From contig NZ_LAPZ01000014.1 of assembly GCF_002120225.1 (NCBI RefSeq), positions 58,102 to 122,101 of the forward strand: a DNA stretch of 64,000 nucleotides. The letters run 5' to 3'. The translations under genes were made by a program, and so were the position numbers. Below the pieces are notes generated by a model, which ran no database searches, was not told the DNA's origin, and saw nothing but the letters and a program-made list of their open reading frames with translations. Shown one piece after another: positions 51,920-61,058 of the stretch (positions are counted from its first letter, which is position 1; every line of letters starts with the position of its first letter). Source of the DNA: Tenacibaculum holothuriorum (GTDB lineage Bacteria > Bacteroidota > Bacteroidia > Flavobacteriales > Flavobacteriaceae).

Positions 51920-52327
51920 TTACTTCTTCAATAAATCTCTGATTTCTGCAAGTAATTCTTCTTGAGAAGGTCCTTTTGGTGCTTCTGGAGCTGGTTCTTC
52001 TTTTTTCTTCATTGCATTAACACCTTTTACTATCATAAACATAACAAATGCAACAATAATAAAATCGATAACGTTGGTTAAGAATTCACCATACATAACA
52101 GCAACTTCTCCTGTTACTTTACCAGCATCATCTGCAACACCTTCTTTTATAATGTATTTCAAATCTTTAAAATCAGCATTAAATAATAATCCGATTAAAG
52201 GAGAAACAATTCCTCCAGTAAATGAAGCAACTACTTTGTTAAAAGCAGCACCCATAACAAAACCTACTGCAATGTCAACTAAATTGCCTTTCATTGCAAA
52301 GTCTTTAAACTCTTTGAGCATTCCCAT
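51920..52327 (-). CDS. mscL: Large-conductance mechanosensitive channel
   Basis: A 135-residue channel that opens on membrane tension and relieves hypo-osmotic shock. MLKEFKDFAMKGNLVDIAVGFVMGAAFNKVVASF shows the N-terminal helix and first transmembrane segment (broken here at residue 20 by GFVMG), the second segment is FIIVAFVMFMIVKG (about 88-101), and a charged helix with KKEEPAPEAPKG ends it. The length is typical. Its start is 48 bases upstream of the alr stop. Confidence 0.95.
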   Translation of the reverse strand: MGMLKEFKDFAMKGNLVDIAVGFVMGAAFNKVVASFTGGIVSPLIGLLFNADFKDLKYIIKEGVADDAGKVTGEVAVMYGEFLTNVIDFIIVAFVMFMIVKGVNAMKKKEEPAPEAPKGPSQEELLAEIRDLLKK

Positions 52328-52374
52328 GTTTTTTGATTTTTAATAGTTAAATGAAGTTGAAAAGTAACAAAAAA

Positions 52375-53475
52375 TTACGATTTAACCAATCTTTTTACTC
52401 GTTGCGAAATAGCGGTAATTGTTTCATATGGAATAGTTTCGCACTTGTGAGCTATATATTCAATATGTTGTTGGTGGTTGAATATTATAACTTCGTCTCC
52501 TTCTTTACATTCAATTTTCGTAACATCAACCATAATCATATCCATACATACATTTCCAATAATAGGAGCTGGTTGGTTGTTGATGATTACAAATCCTTCT
52601 TTATTACCAAGTCTTCTTGAAATTCCATCGGCATGTCCAATAGGAATAGTTGCACTTCTAGTAGGTGAACTTGCAACAAAAGCTCTGTTGTATCCTACGG
52701 TTTCTCCAGGTTGTATTAAATGGATTTGAGATATAATTGATTTTAAACTATGCGTGTTTTTAAGTTGAGCGGTTACATCAGGATGGTTTCCAAAACCATA
52801 CAAGCCAATACCTAAACGAACCATGTCGAATTGAGCTTGGGGGTAATTTATAATGCCAGATGTGTTTAAGATATGAATCATTGGTTCATAACCTAGATGT
52901 TCGTATATCTGCTTAACTATGTAAGCGAAATTATTTATTTGACCTACTGTGAATTCTTGCTCGTTAAAATCTTCACTAGCTGCTAAGTGTGAAAAAATAG
53001 ATTTTACAACAATATTGTTTGAACTCTTTAAGGTTGAGATAATATTAGGAACATCGGTGTGCCAGAATCCTAAGCGATTTAATCCTGTATTAAATTTAAT
53101 ATGAACAGGGTAGTTCATTAAAGGAGCTTCGTCTGCTAATTTTATAAAAGCATCAAAAATTTTGAAGTTGTATAAGTTAGGTTCTAAACGGTGTTTTACA
53201 ATATCCTTTAAATTCTGAATTTGCGGATGAAGAACAAGAATTGGTGTTTTAATTCCAGCTTCTCTCAAAACAATTCCTTCGTTAGAGTAAGCAACTGCAA
53301 AATAGTCTACCTTATCTTGAACGATTTTTGCTATTTCTACTGATTCACTTCCGTAGCCAAAAGCTTTTACTACAACTAAAGTTTTGGTTTCAGGTTGTAG
53401 TTTTTGTTTAAAATAGTCTAAGTTGTGTAAAACTGCATTTGCATCAATTTCAAGAACGGTAACGTGATTATTCAT
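52375..53475 (-). CDS. alr: Alanine racemase
   Basis: A 366-residue PLP enzyme that makes D-alanine for peptidoglycan. Lys37 in [10 protein letters not shown] is the PLP Schiff-base residue; the opposing catalytic Tyr is in GYNRAFV (about 258). [10 protein letters not shown] and the substrate arginine region are present, and the C-terminal beta domain holds [12 protein letters not shown]. The start overlaps the end of tdk by 8 bases, so tdk and alr are translated in one unit. Confidence 0.92.
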   Translation of the reverse strand: MNNHVTVLEIDANAVLHNLDYFKQKLQPETKTLVVVKAFGYGSESVEIAKIVQDKVDYFAVAYSNEGIVLREAGIKTPILVLHPQIQNLKDIVKHRLEPNLYNFKIFDAFIKLADEAPLMNYPVHIKFNTGLNRLGFWHTDVPNIISTLKSSNNIVVKSIFSHLAASEDFNEQEFTVGQINNFAYIVKQIYEHLGYEPMIHILNTSGIINYPQAQFDMVRLGIGLYGFGNHPDVTAQLKNTHSLKSIISQIHLIQPGETVGYNRAFVASSPTRSATIPIGHADGISRRLGNKEGFVIINNQPAPIIGNVCMDMIMVDVTKIECKEGDEVIIFNHQQHIEYIAHKCETIPYETITAISQRVKRLVKS

Positions 53476-54082
53476 TGCTAGCTTCTTCTTCGTTAATAAT
53501 TTGTTGGTCTTTCATTGCTTTGTAGTAAGCAGCTCTACTAAGAGGTTCGTATTCTTGAGTTTCTCCTAAGAATACTAAATCGTCACTTTGTGCTTTTCTA
53601 TAACTATAATGAGCAAGGTTTCCTGTTCTAGTACAAACTGCATGTACTTTAGTAACATATTCTGCAGTAGCCATAAGTGCAGGCATTGGTCCAAACGGAT
53701 TTCCTTTAAAATCCATATCTAAACCAGCGACAATAACGCGAATTCCCCTATTTGCTAAATCGTTACAAACAGCAACGATTTCATCATCAAAAAACTGCGC
53801 TTCATCAATTCCTACAACATCTACATCGTTAGCTAAAAGGCGAATGTTTGAAGATGCAGGTACAGGTGTAGATCTAATGCGATTATCGTTATGAGAAACT
53901 ACTTCTTCTTCATCGTATCTAACATCTACTGCAGGTTTAAAAATCTCTACTCTTTGTTTTGCAAATTGTGCTCGTTTTAAGCGTCTAATTAATTCTTCTG
54001 TTTTCCCCGAGAACATTGAGCCGCAAATTACTTCTATCCACCCAAATTGCTCTGTATGATTTACTGTATTTTCAAGAAACAT
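53468..54082 (-). CDS. tdk: Thymidine kinase
   Basis: A 204-residue type II thymidine kinase of nucleotide salvage. The P-loop is [10 protein letters not shown] (21-30), the Asp/Glu region is [13 protein letters not shown] near 89-101, and the lid and thymidine contacts lie in [14 protein letters not shown] and HAVCTRTG. In canonical enzymes four Cys/His bind zinc; here only a single Cys remains in HAVCTRTG and the C-terminal pair is replaced by SRAAYY. Loss of the zinc site is notable. It may be common in this phylum; I did not check. Confidence 0.9.
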   Translation of the reverse strand: MFLENTVNHTEQFGWIEVICGSMFSGKTEELIRRLKRAQFAKQRVEIFKPAVDVRYDEEEVVSHNDNRIRSTPVPASSNIRLLANDVDVVGIDEAQFFDDEIVAVCNDLANRGIRVIVAGLDMDFKGNPFGPMPALMATAEYVTKVHAVCTRTGNLAHYSYRKAQSDDLVFLGETQEYEPLSRAAYYKAMKDQQIINEEEASNE

Positions 54083-54182
54083 TTTGTAATTTTAAGCTCT
54101 GTTTATGAATTTTTATTTACTTTCGAACAAGAAACAAAATTATTAAAATTTATCAGCAAAAATTAAAAAGCAACAAGAACTT

Positions 54183-54998
54183 ATGCACAAAAAATTAGCA
54201 TCAGATTTAACCAGTTTAGCACACAGCATTTTAAAGATGAAAAATAAAGATGAAGTGTTTGCGTTGAAGCAAAAAGCTTACGAGGTTTATGAAAAACTAT
54301 CGGTGTTAGCTTATGTAGAAGAGTATATTAATAATACTCCACACCCTACAAAAACAAAAGAGGAATTGTTGCAAGATGTAGCTTTAGCTTTTGATAAAAA
54401 AATAGAGGAAGAAGTAGTAGTTAACAAGGTTGAAACTCCGATCGCTGAGGAGGAGAAAATAGTTCATCATTTAGAAGAAGATAATAAAGAAGAGATAGAT
54501 ACGGTTGCTGAAGAAATAGCAGAAGATGTAATTGAAGATATCGTTGAAGAGAAGATTGCAATGAAGATGGTTGAGGAAATTATTGAACAACCATTTGACG
54601 AGATACAAGAAATGTTATTTGGAGATGATGATGTAAAGAACGATGTTAAAGATGTGGGAGAAAAGAAAACTGCTACCTTAGAAGAAGAGCTTCAAGATAC
54701 ATTACCAGTAGATGTTATGGCAAATCTGTTTGAAAAAGCGGAGCCTAAAAAAACATTGAACGACCATTTACAAAGTTCAATTCAAATAGGATTGAATGAT
54801 CGAATTGCTTTTGTAAAACATTTGTTTGATGGAGATCAAGCAGATTTTAATAGAGTAATATCCCAGTTAAATACGTTTAAAACAGAAAAAGAAGCGAAAA
54901 AGTTTATCAATAAAATGGTTAAACCAGATTATGATTGGTCTGAAAAAGAAGAATACGAAGCACGATTGTTAGAAATTATTGAAAGGAAATTTGCATAA
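54183..54998 (+). CDS. Acidic hypothetical protein
   Basis: A 271-residue protein with a helical N-terminus (MHKKLASDLTSLAHSILKMK), a long Glu/Val-rich low-complexity middle (about 70-150) and a conserved helical C-terminus (LNDHLQSSIQIGLNDRIAFV and later WSEKEEYEARLLEIIERKF). The C-terminal block is well conserved in Flavobacteriaceae by my memory, with unknown role. It is divergent from tdk and precedes the DUF4254-GT9 unit by about 50 bases. Confidence 0.65.
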   Translation: MHKKLASDLTSLAHSILKMKNKDEVFALKQKAYEVYEKLSVLAYVEEYINNTPHPTKTKEELLQDVALAFDKKIEEEVVVNKVETPIAEEEKIVHHLEEDNKEEIDTVAEEIAEDVIEDIVEEKIAMKMVEEIIEQPFDEIQEMLFGDDDVKNDVKDVGEKKTATLEEELQDTLPVDVMANLFEKAEPKKTLNDHLQSSIQIGLNDRIAFVKHLFDGDQADFNRVISQLNTFKTEKEAKKFINKMVKPDYDWSEKEEYEARLLEIIERKFA

Positions 54999-55021
54999 CT
55001 TCATATTTATGATGTTATATG

Positions 55022-55029
55022 TATCTTTG
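55022..55029 (+). promoter_or_regulatory. -7 box upstream of the DUF4254 gene
   Basis: TATCTTTG matches TAnnTTTG, 20 bases before the ATG at 55050. Confidence 0.5.
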
Positions 55030-55049
55030 AGGTCTTAAAATTTAGAGAG

Positions 55050-55658
55050 ATGTTTACAGAAAAAGCAAATAAAATATTTGAAGAAGTTATAAACGATTAT
55101 CATGTAAAAGATGATGTGTATCAAGAGTTCAATAATAAATATGATAAAGAAGAAGACTTACTAGCTTTTTTACTGTATAGAAAATGCTGGATAGATACTG
55201 TGCAGTGGCATTATGAAGATATAATTAGAGATCCGAATATAGAGCCTGTTGCTGCTTTAGATTTAAAAAGGAAAATAGATGCATCTAATCAAGATAGAAC
55301 TGATATGGTTGAGTATATAGATAGCTATTTTCTTGATAAATATAAAGAGGTTGTAGCTAAGGAAAAAGCTACAATAAATACAGAAAGTCCTGCTTGGGGA
55401 GTAGATCGTTTGTCGATTTTGGCATTAAAGATTTACCACATGAATGAAGAAGCTACACGTAAAGACGCAAGTGATGAGCACAAAGCTTCTTGTCAGAAAA
55501 AACTAGATGTTTTATTAGAACAAAGAGTAGATTTATCTACAGCAATTGATACATTATTAAATGATATTGCTAATGGCGATAAGTACATGAAAGTGTATAA
55601 ACAGATGAAAATGTACAATGACGATGAATTGAATCCGGTATTACGTTCAAAAAAATAA
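55050..55658 (+). CDS. DUF4254 protein
   Basis: A 202-residue mostly helical, soluble protein. QWHYEDIIRDPNIEP (about 52-66), KRKIDASNQDRTDMVEYID and PAWGVDRLSILALKIYHM are the conserved blocks of DUF4254, a Bacteroidota family nearly always next to a GT9 glycosyltransferase, as here. A link to lipopolysaccharide or glycan synthesis is inferred from that context alone. The GT9 gene starts 13 bases after the stop. Confidence 0.85.
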   Translation: MFTEKANKIFEEVINDYHVKDDVYQEFNNKYDKEEDLLAFLLYRKCWIDTVQWHYEDIIRDPNIEPVAALDLKRKIDASNQDRTDMVEYIDSYFLDKYKEVVAKEKATINTESPAWGVDRLSILALKIYHMNEEATRKDASDEHKASCQKKLDVLLEQRVDLSTAIDTLLNDIANGDKYMKVYKQMKMYNDDELNPVLRSKK

Positions 55659-55671
55659 AATATAAGTTCGG

Positions 55672-56700
55672 TTGGATTCACCAAAACATATTTTAGTAAT
55701 ACGTCTCTCTGCAATGGGAGACGTTGCTATGTCTGCTCCGATTATAAAATCGTTAGTAGAACAAAATCCTCTAGTTAAAATCACAGTGTTAACTAGAGGT
55801 TTTTTTAAGCCTTTTTTTGAAGATATTCCCAATGTTCGTGTTGTAATTCCTGATTTAAAAGGGGGGCATAAAGGATTTTTTGGGCTTGTGAAGTTGTATA
55901 AGGAATTGTCTAAACAATCGTTTGATGCAGTTGCTGATTTGCACAATGTGCTTCGATCTAAGGTACTTGTAGGTTTATTTCGATTAAGCGGAGTGCGATG
56001 TGTTCAACTTGATAAAGGAAGAAGCGAAAAAAAGCAGTTAACTACATTAAAAGTTAAGAAACTACATCAACTTCCGTCTATGCATGAGCGTTACGCAAAG
56101 GTGTTTCGTAAGCTAGGTTTTAAAATTGAGTTAGGAACTGGTTTTAAAGAAAAGGCTGAAATTACTAATGAGTTTAGAGAAGTGTTTAAGGACAAAAAAC
56201 TTGTTGGTTTTGCTCCTTTTGCAGCATTTAAAGGGAAATCTTTTTCAGTAGAAAAAACAAAAGAATTATTAAAAGAACTTTCTGTAGTTGAGCAAACTAC
56301 TGTTTTGTTGTTTGGTGGAGGGGGAAAAGAGAAAGCAATTTTGGAAGAAATAGCAGCTGATTATGAAAATGTAATTTCTATGGTTGGTAAAATATCGTTT
56401 GTAAAAGAATTAGAAATAATTTCTAACTTAGATACGATGATAGCTATGGATTCTGGGAATGGTCATCTAGCAGCAATGTACGGGGTGCCGGTAATTACTG
56501 TTTGGGGTGTAACACATCCGTGTTTGGGCTTTGTGCCGTATAACCAACCTAAAGAAAATCAGATATTGCCTGACTTAGAAAGGTTTCCGTTAGTGCCTAC
56601 TTCTGTATATGGTAATAAATCTCCAGAAAATTACTTAGATTGCATAGCGTCTATTGATAGTAAAAATCTCGTAAAAAGAGTACGATTAATATTAACCTAA
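55672..56700 (+). CDS. Family 9 glycosyltransferase (heptosyltransferase-like), TTG start
   Basis: A 342-residue GT-B enzyme. The N-terminal half starts ILVIRLSAMGDVAMSAPII with the donor-side Rossmann fold, and the C-terminal half has VLLFGGGGKEK, AMDSGNGHLAAMYG and ITVWGVTHPCLGFVPY, all typical of ADP-heptose:LPS heptosyltransferases. No ATG precedes this block; the only in-frame option is TTG at 55672, 13 bases after DUF4254. The likely job is addition of a core sugar to surface lipopolysaccharide. Confidence 0.88.
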   Translation: MDSPKHILVIRLSAMGDVAMSAPIIKSLVEQNPLVKITVLTRGFFKPFFEDIPNVRVVIPDLKGGHKGFFGLVKLYKELSKQSFDAVADLHNVLRSKVLVGLFRLSGVRCVQLDKGRSEKKQLTTLKVKKLHQLPSMHERYAKVFRKLGFKIELGTGFKEKAEITNEFREVFKDKKLVGFAPFAAFKGKSFSVEKTKELLKELSVVEQTTVLLFGGGGKEKAILEEIAADYENVISMVGKISFVKELEIISNLDTMIAMDSGNGHLAAMYGVPVITVWGVTHPCLGFVPYNQPKENQILPDLERFPLVPTSVYGNKSPENYLDCIASIDSKNLVKRVRLILT

Positions 56701-56713
56701 ACTATTTATAAAA

Positions 56714-57196
56714 ATGAAAAAGTCAATTTTACTTCTATTGTTATTTGTTGGTTCTTTAGCTTTATCTGCACAAGATAATTCAAAAAAGATTGAATTAAAT
56801 AAAGTCTTTGGAGGTTATACTTTTAAGCAAGATGGCAAGCATTTATCGTTTTCTCAAGTTGCTGACTTAATGAAGAATAATCAAGAAGCATATAAAATTA
56901 TTCAATCTGCAAAGTCTAATAAAACTTGGGCAACGGTTTTAGGAGTTGCTGGTGGAGCTTTAATAGGTTGGCCAATAGGAACTGCTATTGGTGGTGGAGA
57001 TGCTAAATGGGAATTAGCAGCTATTGGGGCAGGATTAGTTGGGATAGCAATTCCAATTTCTAACGGATTTAACAAAAAATCTAAAAGAGCAGTTGAGTTA
57101 TATAATAACGGATTACAAACATCTGCGTCTAGTTTTAATCCATCAATTCAGTTAAAGTTAAAAGGAAACGGACTAGGTTTAGCTTTACAGTTTTAA
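56714..57196 (+). CDS. Secreted glycine-zipper membrane protein, unknown
   Basis: A 160-residue protein with a signal peptide (MKKSILLLLLFVGSLALSAQ) and a central glycine-zipper stretch (GVAGGALIGWPIGTAIGGG, about 77-95) next to a second hydrophobic segment (ELAAIGAGLVGIAIPIS), followed by a basic C-terminus. Such zippers pack as helical hairpins in the envelope. No family assigned. The stop overlaps the ATG of the next gene (TAATG), so the two are coupled. Confidence 0.6.
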   Translation: MKKSILLLLLFVGSLALSAQDNSKKIELNKVFGGYTFKQDGKHLSFSQVADLMKNNQEAYKIIQSAKSNKTWATVLGVAGGALIGWPIGTAIGGGDAKWELAAIGAGLVGIAIPISNGFNKKSKRAVELYNNGLQTSASSFNPSIQLKLKGNGLGLALQF

Positions 57197-58215
57197 TGTT
57201 AAAGAGGCTTGTAAATAAAATTTTAATTTTAACTAGTATTCTATTGTTTTATAATTGCAAATCGACTTATAAAACTGAATCATTTAATCGTAATGAAGTT
57301 CCAAATGAACCACAATATTCAAAAGTGAGTTCATGGGCAATTACGCCTAATTCGTATCAAGAAAACTTCAGAAAATACGCACCAAAAAACATCGACTCAT
57401 TAAAAGTTGATGTTTTTTATATATATCCAACAGTAAATACAAGTAAAAGAGATGTTCGTTGGAATGTACCTATTGAAGATGAAAAGCAAAATGATAAAGT
57501 AATTAATAAAGCAGTGTTGTTTCAAGCTTCAGCTTTTGCTGGAGTTGGTAAGATTTATGCTCCTTTGTATAGGCAAGCACATTATCGTTCTTTTTTTAAG
57601 AAATTTAAAAAAGAAGGAGATCAAGCGTTAAAGTTAGCGTATTTAGATGTTAAAAGAGCTTTTCAGTATTATCTTGAAAATTATAATAACAACCGACCAA
57701 TAATAATTGTTGGTCATAGTCAGGGGGCTACACACGCTATTCAATTATTGAAAGATTTTTTTGATGAAACTCAACTGAAAGAGAAGTTAGTTGCAGCATA
57801 CATTCCTGGAATGAGAGTAAAGCCAGATGAGTTTAAAAATATCCAACCAATGAATGCTCCGGATGAAGTTGGAGGATTTGTTTCTTGGAACACCTATAAA
57901 AAAGGATTTTACCCAAAACCAAAAGATTGGTATAAAGGAAGTGTAACTACAAATCCAGTAACTTGGAATGAGGAGAAAGAAACAGAATATTTACAACACA
58001 AAGGTTTTTTATATACAAATGAAAAGTTGTATAAAAACTCGATTAAAACTCAGGTTACAGATGGCTTAATTTGGATTAGCACTCCAAAATTTCCATTAAG
58101 ATTCTTTGCGTCTTTTGTGCGTAATTTTCATTCAGGAGATATCAATCTTTTTTGGCAAGATGTAAAAGAGAATGTGCAATTAAGAGCAGAAACTTGGTTG
58201 AGAAAAAACAAATAG
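57196..58215 (+). CDS. DUF3089 alpha/beta-hydrolase-like lipoprotein
   Basis: A 339-residue lipoprotein (lipobox ending near Cys21, LFYNC). The hydrolase core has VDVFYIYPTVN, AYLDVKRAFQYYLEN and VGHSQGATHAI, the nucleophile elbow with Ser near residue 175, as in DUF3089. The acidic and His partners cannot be placed with confidence. Substrate unknown; esterase or amidase activity on the envelope is possible. It is translated with the upstream zipper protein. Confidence 0.75.
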   Translation: MLKRLVNKILILTSILLFYNCKSTYKTESFNRNEVPNEPQYSKVSSWAITPNSYQENFRKYAPKNIDSLKVDVFYIYPTVNTSKRDVRWNVPIEDEKQNDKVINKAVLFQASAFAGVGKIYAPLYRQAHYRSFFKKFKKEGDQALKLAYLDVKRAFQYYLENYNNNRPIIIVGHSQGATHAIQLLKDFFDETQLKEKLVAAYIPGMRVKPDEFKNIQPMNAPDEVGGFVSWNTYKKGFYPKPKDWYKGSVTTNPVTWNEEKETEYLQHKGFLYTNEKLYKNSIKTQVTDGLIWISTPKFPLRFFASFVRNFHSGDINLFWQDVKENVQLRAETWLRKNK

Positions 58216-58227
58216 TCTTTCTGTAGT

Positions 58228-59055
58228 TTAAACTCTAAAAGTTAACATAGGTCTTATAGCACTTTTAGATAAATGTTTTGTAATACTACCATTAAAGATA
58301 TGAGACAGCCCACTTCTTCCATGAGTAGCTAAGGCAATTACGTCGGCTTCAATGTCTTTAGAGAAATTAAGAATTCCTTGTTCAATAGAGTTGTCGTTGT
58401 AAACATTTACCGAGTATTTCGGTATGTCGTATTTGCTAACAAAAGATTCTATTTTCTTTTTAGAGTCTTGTGTGTTTTCAAATTTTTGAGGTGTGTTTAC
58501 TTTTAGCAAATGAATTTTGCTTTTAAAATCTTTAGCAAAATCTAGAAAACGTTCAAAAGCTCTGTTTTTACTTGGTTTAAAACTAGAGGCAAAAACTATG
58601 TTTTTAGGTTTGAAATTGTCGTCATCTTTTTTAGTAACTAGTACAGGTATTTCAGAATTTCTAACAACTTTTTCTGTGTTTGATCCAATTAACATTTCTT
58701 CAATGTCAGTATGACCTTTAGTGCCCATAGTGATTAAATCTGCTCCCGATTTTTTAGCATAATCTCTAATCCCTTCATAAGGGTTTTGAAATCGAATAGC
58801 ATGCTTAACATCTTCATTTTTAGGAAAGAATTCTTGTTTCCAATCTAGCATTTTATCTCTAACTTTTCTTATGTATAACATGCTTTCTGGAATACTGAAG
58901 TTTGCACCTCCACCCATGTCAACAATTCCTGATGGAAGTTCAATCATATGAAGCAAGTGAACCTCACTATTTGTCTTTTTTGCCATTTTAGCGGCTAACT
59001 TTGCTGCATATTCAGAATGTTTAGAAAAATCGATAGGAACAAGTATTTTTTTCAT
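58228..59055 (-). CDS. Tandem universal stress protein
   Basis: A 275-residue protein with two Usp domains. The first (1-145) carries ILVPIDFSKHS and TMGTKGHTDIEEMLIGSNTE. The second (about 150-275) carries NIVFASSFKPSKNRA and ALATHGRSGLSHIFNGSIT, with the G-x2-G-x9-G-S/T ATP-binding pattern. Tandem Usps act as stress regulators or chaperone-like proteins. It is the minus-strand neighbour of the rimP operon. Confidence 0.88.
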   Translation of the reverse strand: MKKILVPIDFSKHSEYAAKLAAKMAKKTNSEVHLLHMIELPSGIVDMGGGANFSIPESMLYIRKVRDKMLDWKQEFFPKNEDVKHAIRFQNPYEGIRDYAKKSGADLITMGTKGHTDIEEMLIGSNTEKVVRNSEIPVLVTKKDDDNFKPKNIVFASSFKPSKNRAFERFLDFAKDFKSKIHLLKVNTPQKFENTQDSKKKIESFVSKYDIPKYSVNVYNDNSIEQGILNFSKDIEADVIALATHGRSGLSHIFNGSITKHLSKSAIRPMLTFRV

Positions 59056-59121
59056 AATGGTAAGATTTAAAGATAGATAGCGTTTTAAATTTACTGAAAA
59101 AAAACCAAAAACTCAAGCTAT

Positions 59122-59152
59122 TTGTGTATTAATGAATAACTTACTATATTTG
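59122..59152 (+). promoter_or_regulatory. Promoter of the rimP-nusA-infB operon
   Basis: TTG at 59122-59124 and TATATTTG at 59145-59152, spacing 20. It fits the Bacteroidota consensus and gives a leader of about 55 bases. Confidence 0.65.
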
Positions 59153-59179
59153 CAACGAATTTATTACATGATAGATGCA

Positions 59180-59202
59180 GGGGACGAAAGTCCCCTCTTT
59201 TT
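59180..59202 (+). promoter_or_regulatory. Attenuator-like hairpin in the rimP leader
   Basis: GGGGAC-GAAA-GTCCCC (59180-59195) with a GNRA loop and then TCTTTTT. It is a compact intrinsic-terminator form ending 10 bases before the rimP ATG. Control by NusA or RimP level is an inference. Confidence 0.6.
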
Positions 59203-59211
59203 ATACCTAAG

Positions 59212-59673
59212 ATGGATCAAGAAAGAGTACGAGAATTATTACAAGGAGCTTTAGATGAAAACGATACGTTGTTTTTAATCGATTTGCAGTTTCTTGCTAA
59301 TAGTAAAATTAAGGTAATTGTTGACGGAGATTCAGGAGTGCCATTAAGTGAATGTGTAAGAATTAGTAGAGCTATAGAGCATAACTTAGATAGAGAAGAA
59401 GAAGATTTTTCTTTAGAAGTTACAACGCCAGATATAGCTCATCCATTAAAGTTACAACGTCAGTATAAAAAGAATTTAAATAGAATTCTTAAGGTTAAAA
59501 CAGCAACCGAAGAATTTGAAGGAACGTTAACCGAAGCAACAGGTGAAAACATTACATTGTTTTGGAAAGCAAGAGAACCTAAACCAATAGGTAAAGGAAA
59601 GCATACGGTAGAAAAAACACAAGTTTTAGCGTATAGCGATATTATAGAAGCAAAAGTGAAGATTATATTTTAA
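59212..59673 (+). CDS. rimP: Ribosome maturation factor RimP
   Basis: A 153-residue protein needed to assemble the 30S subunit. It has the two-domain RimP shape: N-terminal alpha/beta domain (FLIDLQFLANSKIKVIVDGD), SECVRISRAIEHNLD and the EVTTPDIAHPLKLQRQY block, with the SH3-like C-terminus from about 90. It is the first gene of the conserved rimP-nusA-infB order; nusA begins 12 bases later. Confidence 0.93.
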   Translation: MDQERVRELLQGALDENDTLFLIDLQFLANSKIKVIVDGDSGVPLSECVRISRAIEHNLDREEEDFSLEVTTPDIAHPLKLQRQYKKNLNRILKVKTATEEFEGTLTEATGENITLFWKAREPKPIGKGKHTVEKTQVLAYSDIIEAKVKIIF

Positions 59674-59685
59674 TAAGATAATGAA

Positions 59686-60942
59686 ATGGAAAATATTGCG
59701 TTAATTGAATCATTTTCAGATTTTAAAGATAACAAAAGTATAGACAGAGTAACACTAATGTCTATTTTAGAAGAAGTGTTTCGTGCTGCTTTAAAACGAA
59801 AGTTTGGTTCAGACGATAATTTTGATATTATTATCAACCCAGATAAAGGAGATTTAGAAATTTGGAGAAACCGTGTGGTAGTAGCTGACGGATTTTCAGA
59901 AGATGATAACGAAGAAATTGAGTTGTCAGAAGCAAGAAAAATAGAACCAGATTTCGAAATTGGAGAAGATGTATCTGAAGAGGTGAAGTTAATAGATTTA
60001 GGTAGACGTGCAATTTTAGCATTACGTCAAAACTTAATCTCTAAAATTCACGAACACGATAGTACAAACGTATTTAAGCAATTTAAAGATTTAGAAGGAG
60101 AAATCTATAGTGCAGAAGTTCATCATATTCGTCATAATGCAGTAATTTTGTTAGATGATGAAGGAAACGAGATTGTGTTGCCTAAGAGTGAGCAAATCCG
60201 ATCTGATTTCTTTAGAAAAGGTGATGCTGTAAGAGGGGTAATTAAGTCGGTAGAATTAAGAGGTAATAAACCTGCAATTATTTTATCGAGAACATCTCCT
60301 AATTTCTTAGTGAAATTATTTGAACAAGAAATTCCTGAAGTATTTGATGGTTTAATTACTATTGAAGGAGTAGCTAGAATACCAGGAGATAAAGCTAAGA
60401 TAGCTGTAGATTCTTATGATGATAGAATCGATCCAGTTGGAGCTTGTGTTGGTGTAAAAGGATCTCGTATTCACGGTATTGTTCGTGAGTTAGGAAACGA
60501 AAATATTGATGTAATCAATTTCACTAAAAACGAAAACTTATTTATTGCAAGAGCGTTAAGCCCAGCAAAAGTAACTTCTGTAGAAATTGAAAAATTCGAA
60601 GAAGAGAAAGATGGTAAAAAAGGACGTGTAAACGTTTTATTAAAGCCAGAAGAAGTTTCTAAAGCTATTGGGCGTGCTGGTGTAAATATTCGTTTGGCAA
60701 GTCAATTAACAGGTTACGAGATTGATGTTCAGAGAGAAGGAATCGAAGAAGAAGATGTAGAGTTAACAGAATTCTCAGACGAAATCGAAGCTTGGGTAAT
60801 TGAAGAGTTTAAGAAAATTGGTCTAGATACTGCAAAGAGTGTTTTAGAAAAAGACGTTACAATGTTAGTGCAAAGAACCGATTTAGAAGAAGAAACAATT
60901 TTAGATGTTCAACGAATTTTAAGAGAAGAATTCGAAGACTAA
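59686..60942 (+). CDS. nusA: Transcription termination/antitermination protein NusA
   Basis: A 418-residue RNA polymerase-binding factor. The N-terminal domain (1-130) precedes an S1 domain (about 135-200, GEIYSAEVHHIRHNAVILLD), then KH1 (VGVKGSRIHGIVRELGNENID) and KH2 (IGRAGVNIRLASQLTGYEID). It lacks the acidic repeats of E. coli NusA; the total length suits Bacteroidota. It may feed back on its own leader hairpin (59180-59202). Confidence 0.95.
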   Translation: MENIALIESFSDFKDNKSIDRVTLMSILEEVFRAALKRKFGSDDNFDIIINPDKGDLEIWRNRVVVADGFSEDDNEEIELSEARKIEPDFEIGEDVSEEVKLIDLGRRAILALRQNLISKIHEHDSTNVFKQFKDLEGEIYSAEVHHIRHNAVILLDDEGNEIVLPKSEQIRSDFFRKGDAVRGVIKSVELRGNKPAIILSRTSPNFLVKLFEQEIPEVFDGLITIEGVARIPGDKAKIAVDSYDDRIDPVGACVGVKGSRIHGIVRELGNENIDVINFTKNENLFIARALSPAKVTSVEIEKFEEEKDGKKGRVNVLLKPEEVSKAIGRAGVNIRLASQLTGYEIDVQREGIEEEDVELTEFSDEIEAWVIEEFKKIGLDTAKSVLEKDVTMLVQRTDLEEETILDVQRILREEFED

Positions 60943-61058
60943 TAAAAGTATAAGGAGCTCAGCTTCCTTAAAACAAACAGCTGACCATTTAAGAAAGAAA
61001 GCATAACTATACCAAAGTTATAAAGTGTGCTTTTTGAATAAAAAGTATAAAACAATAT

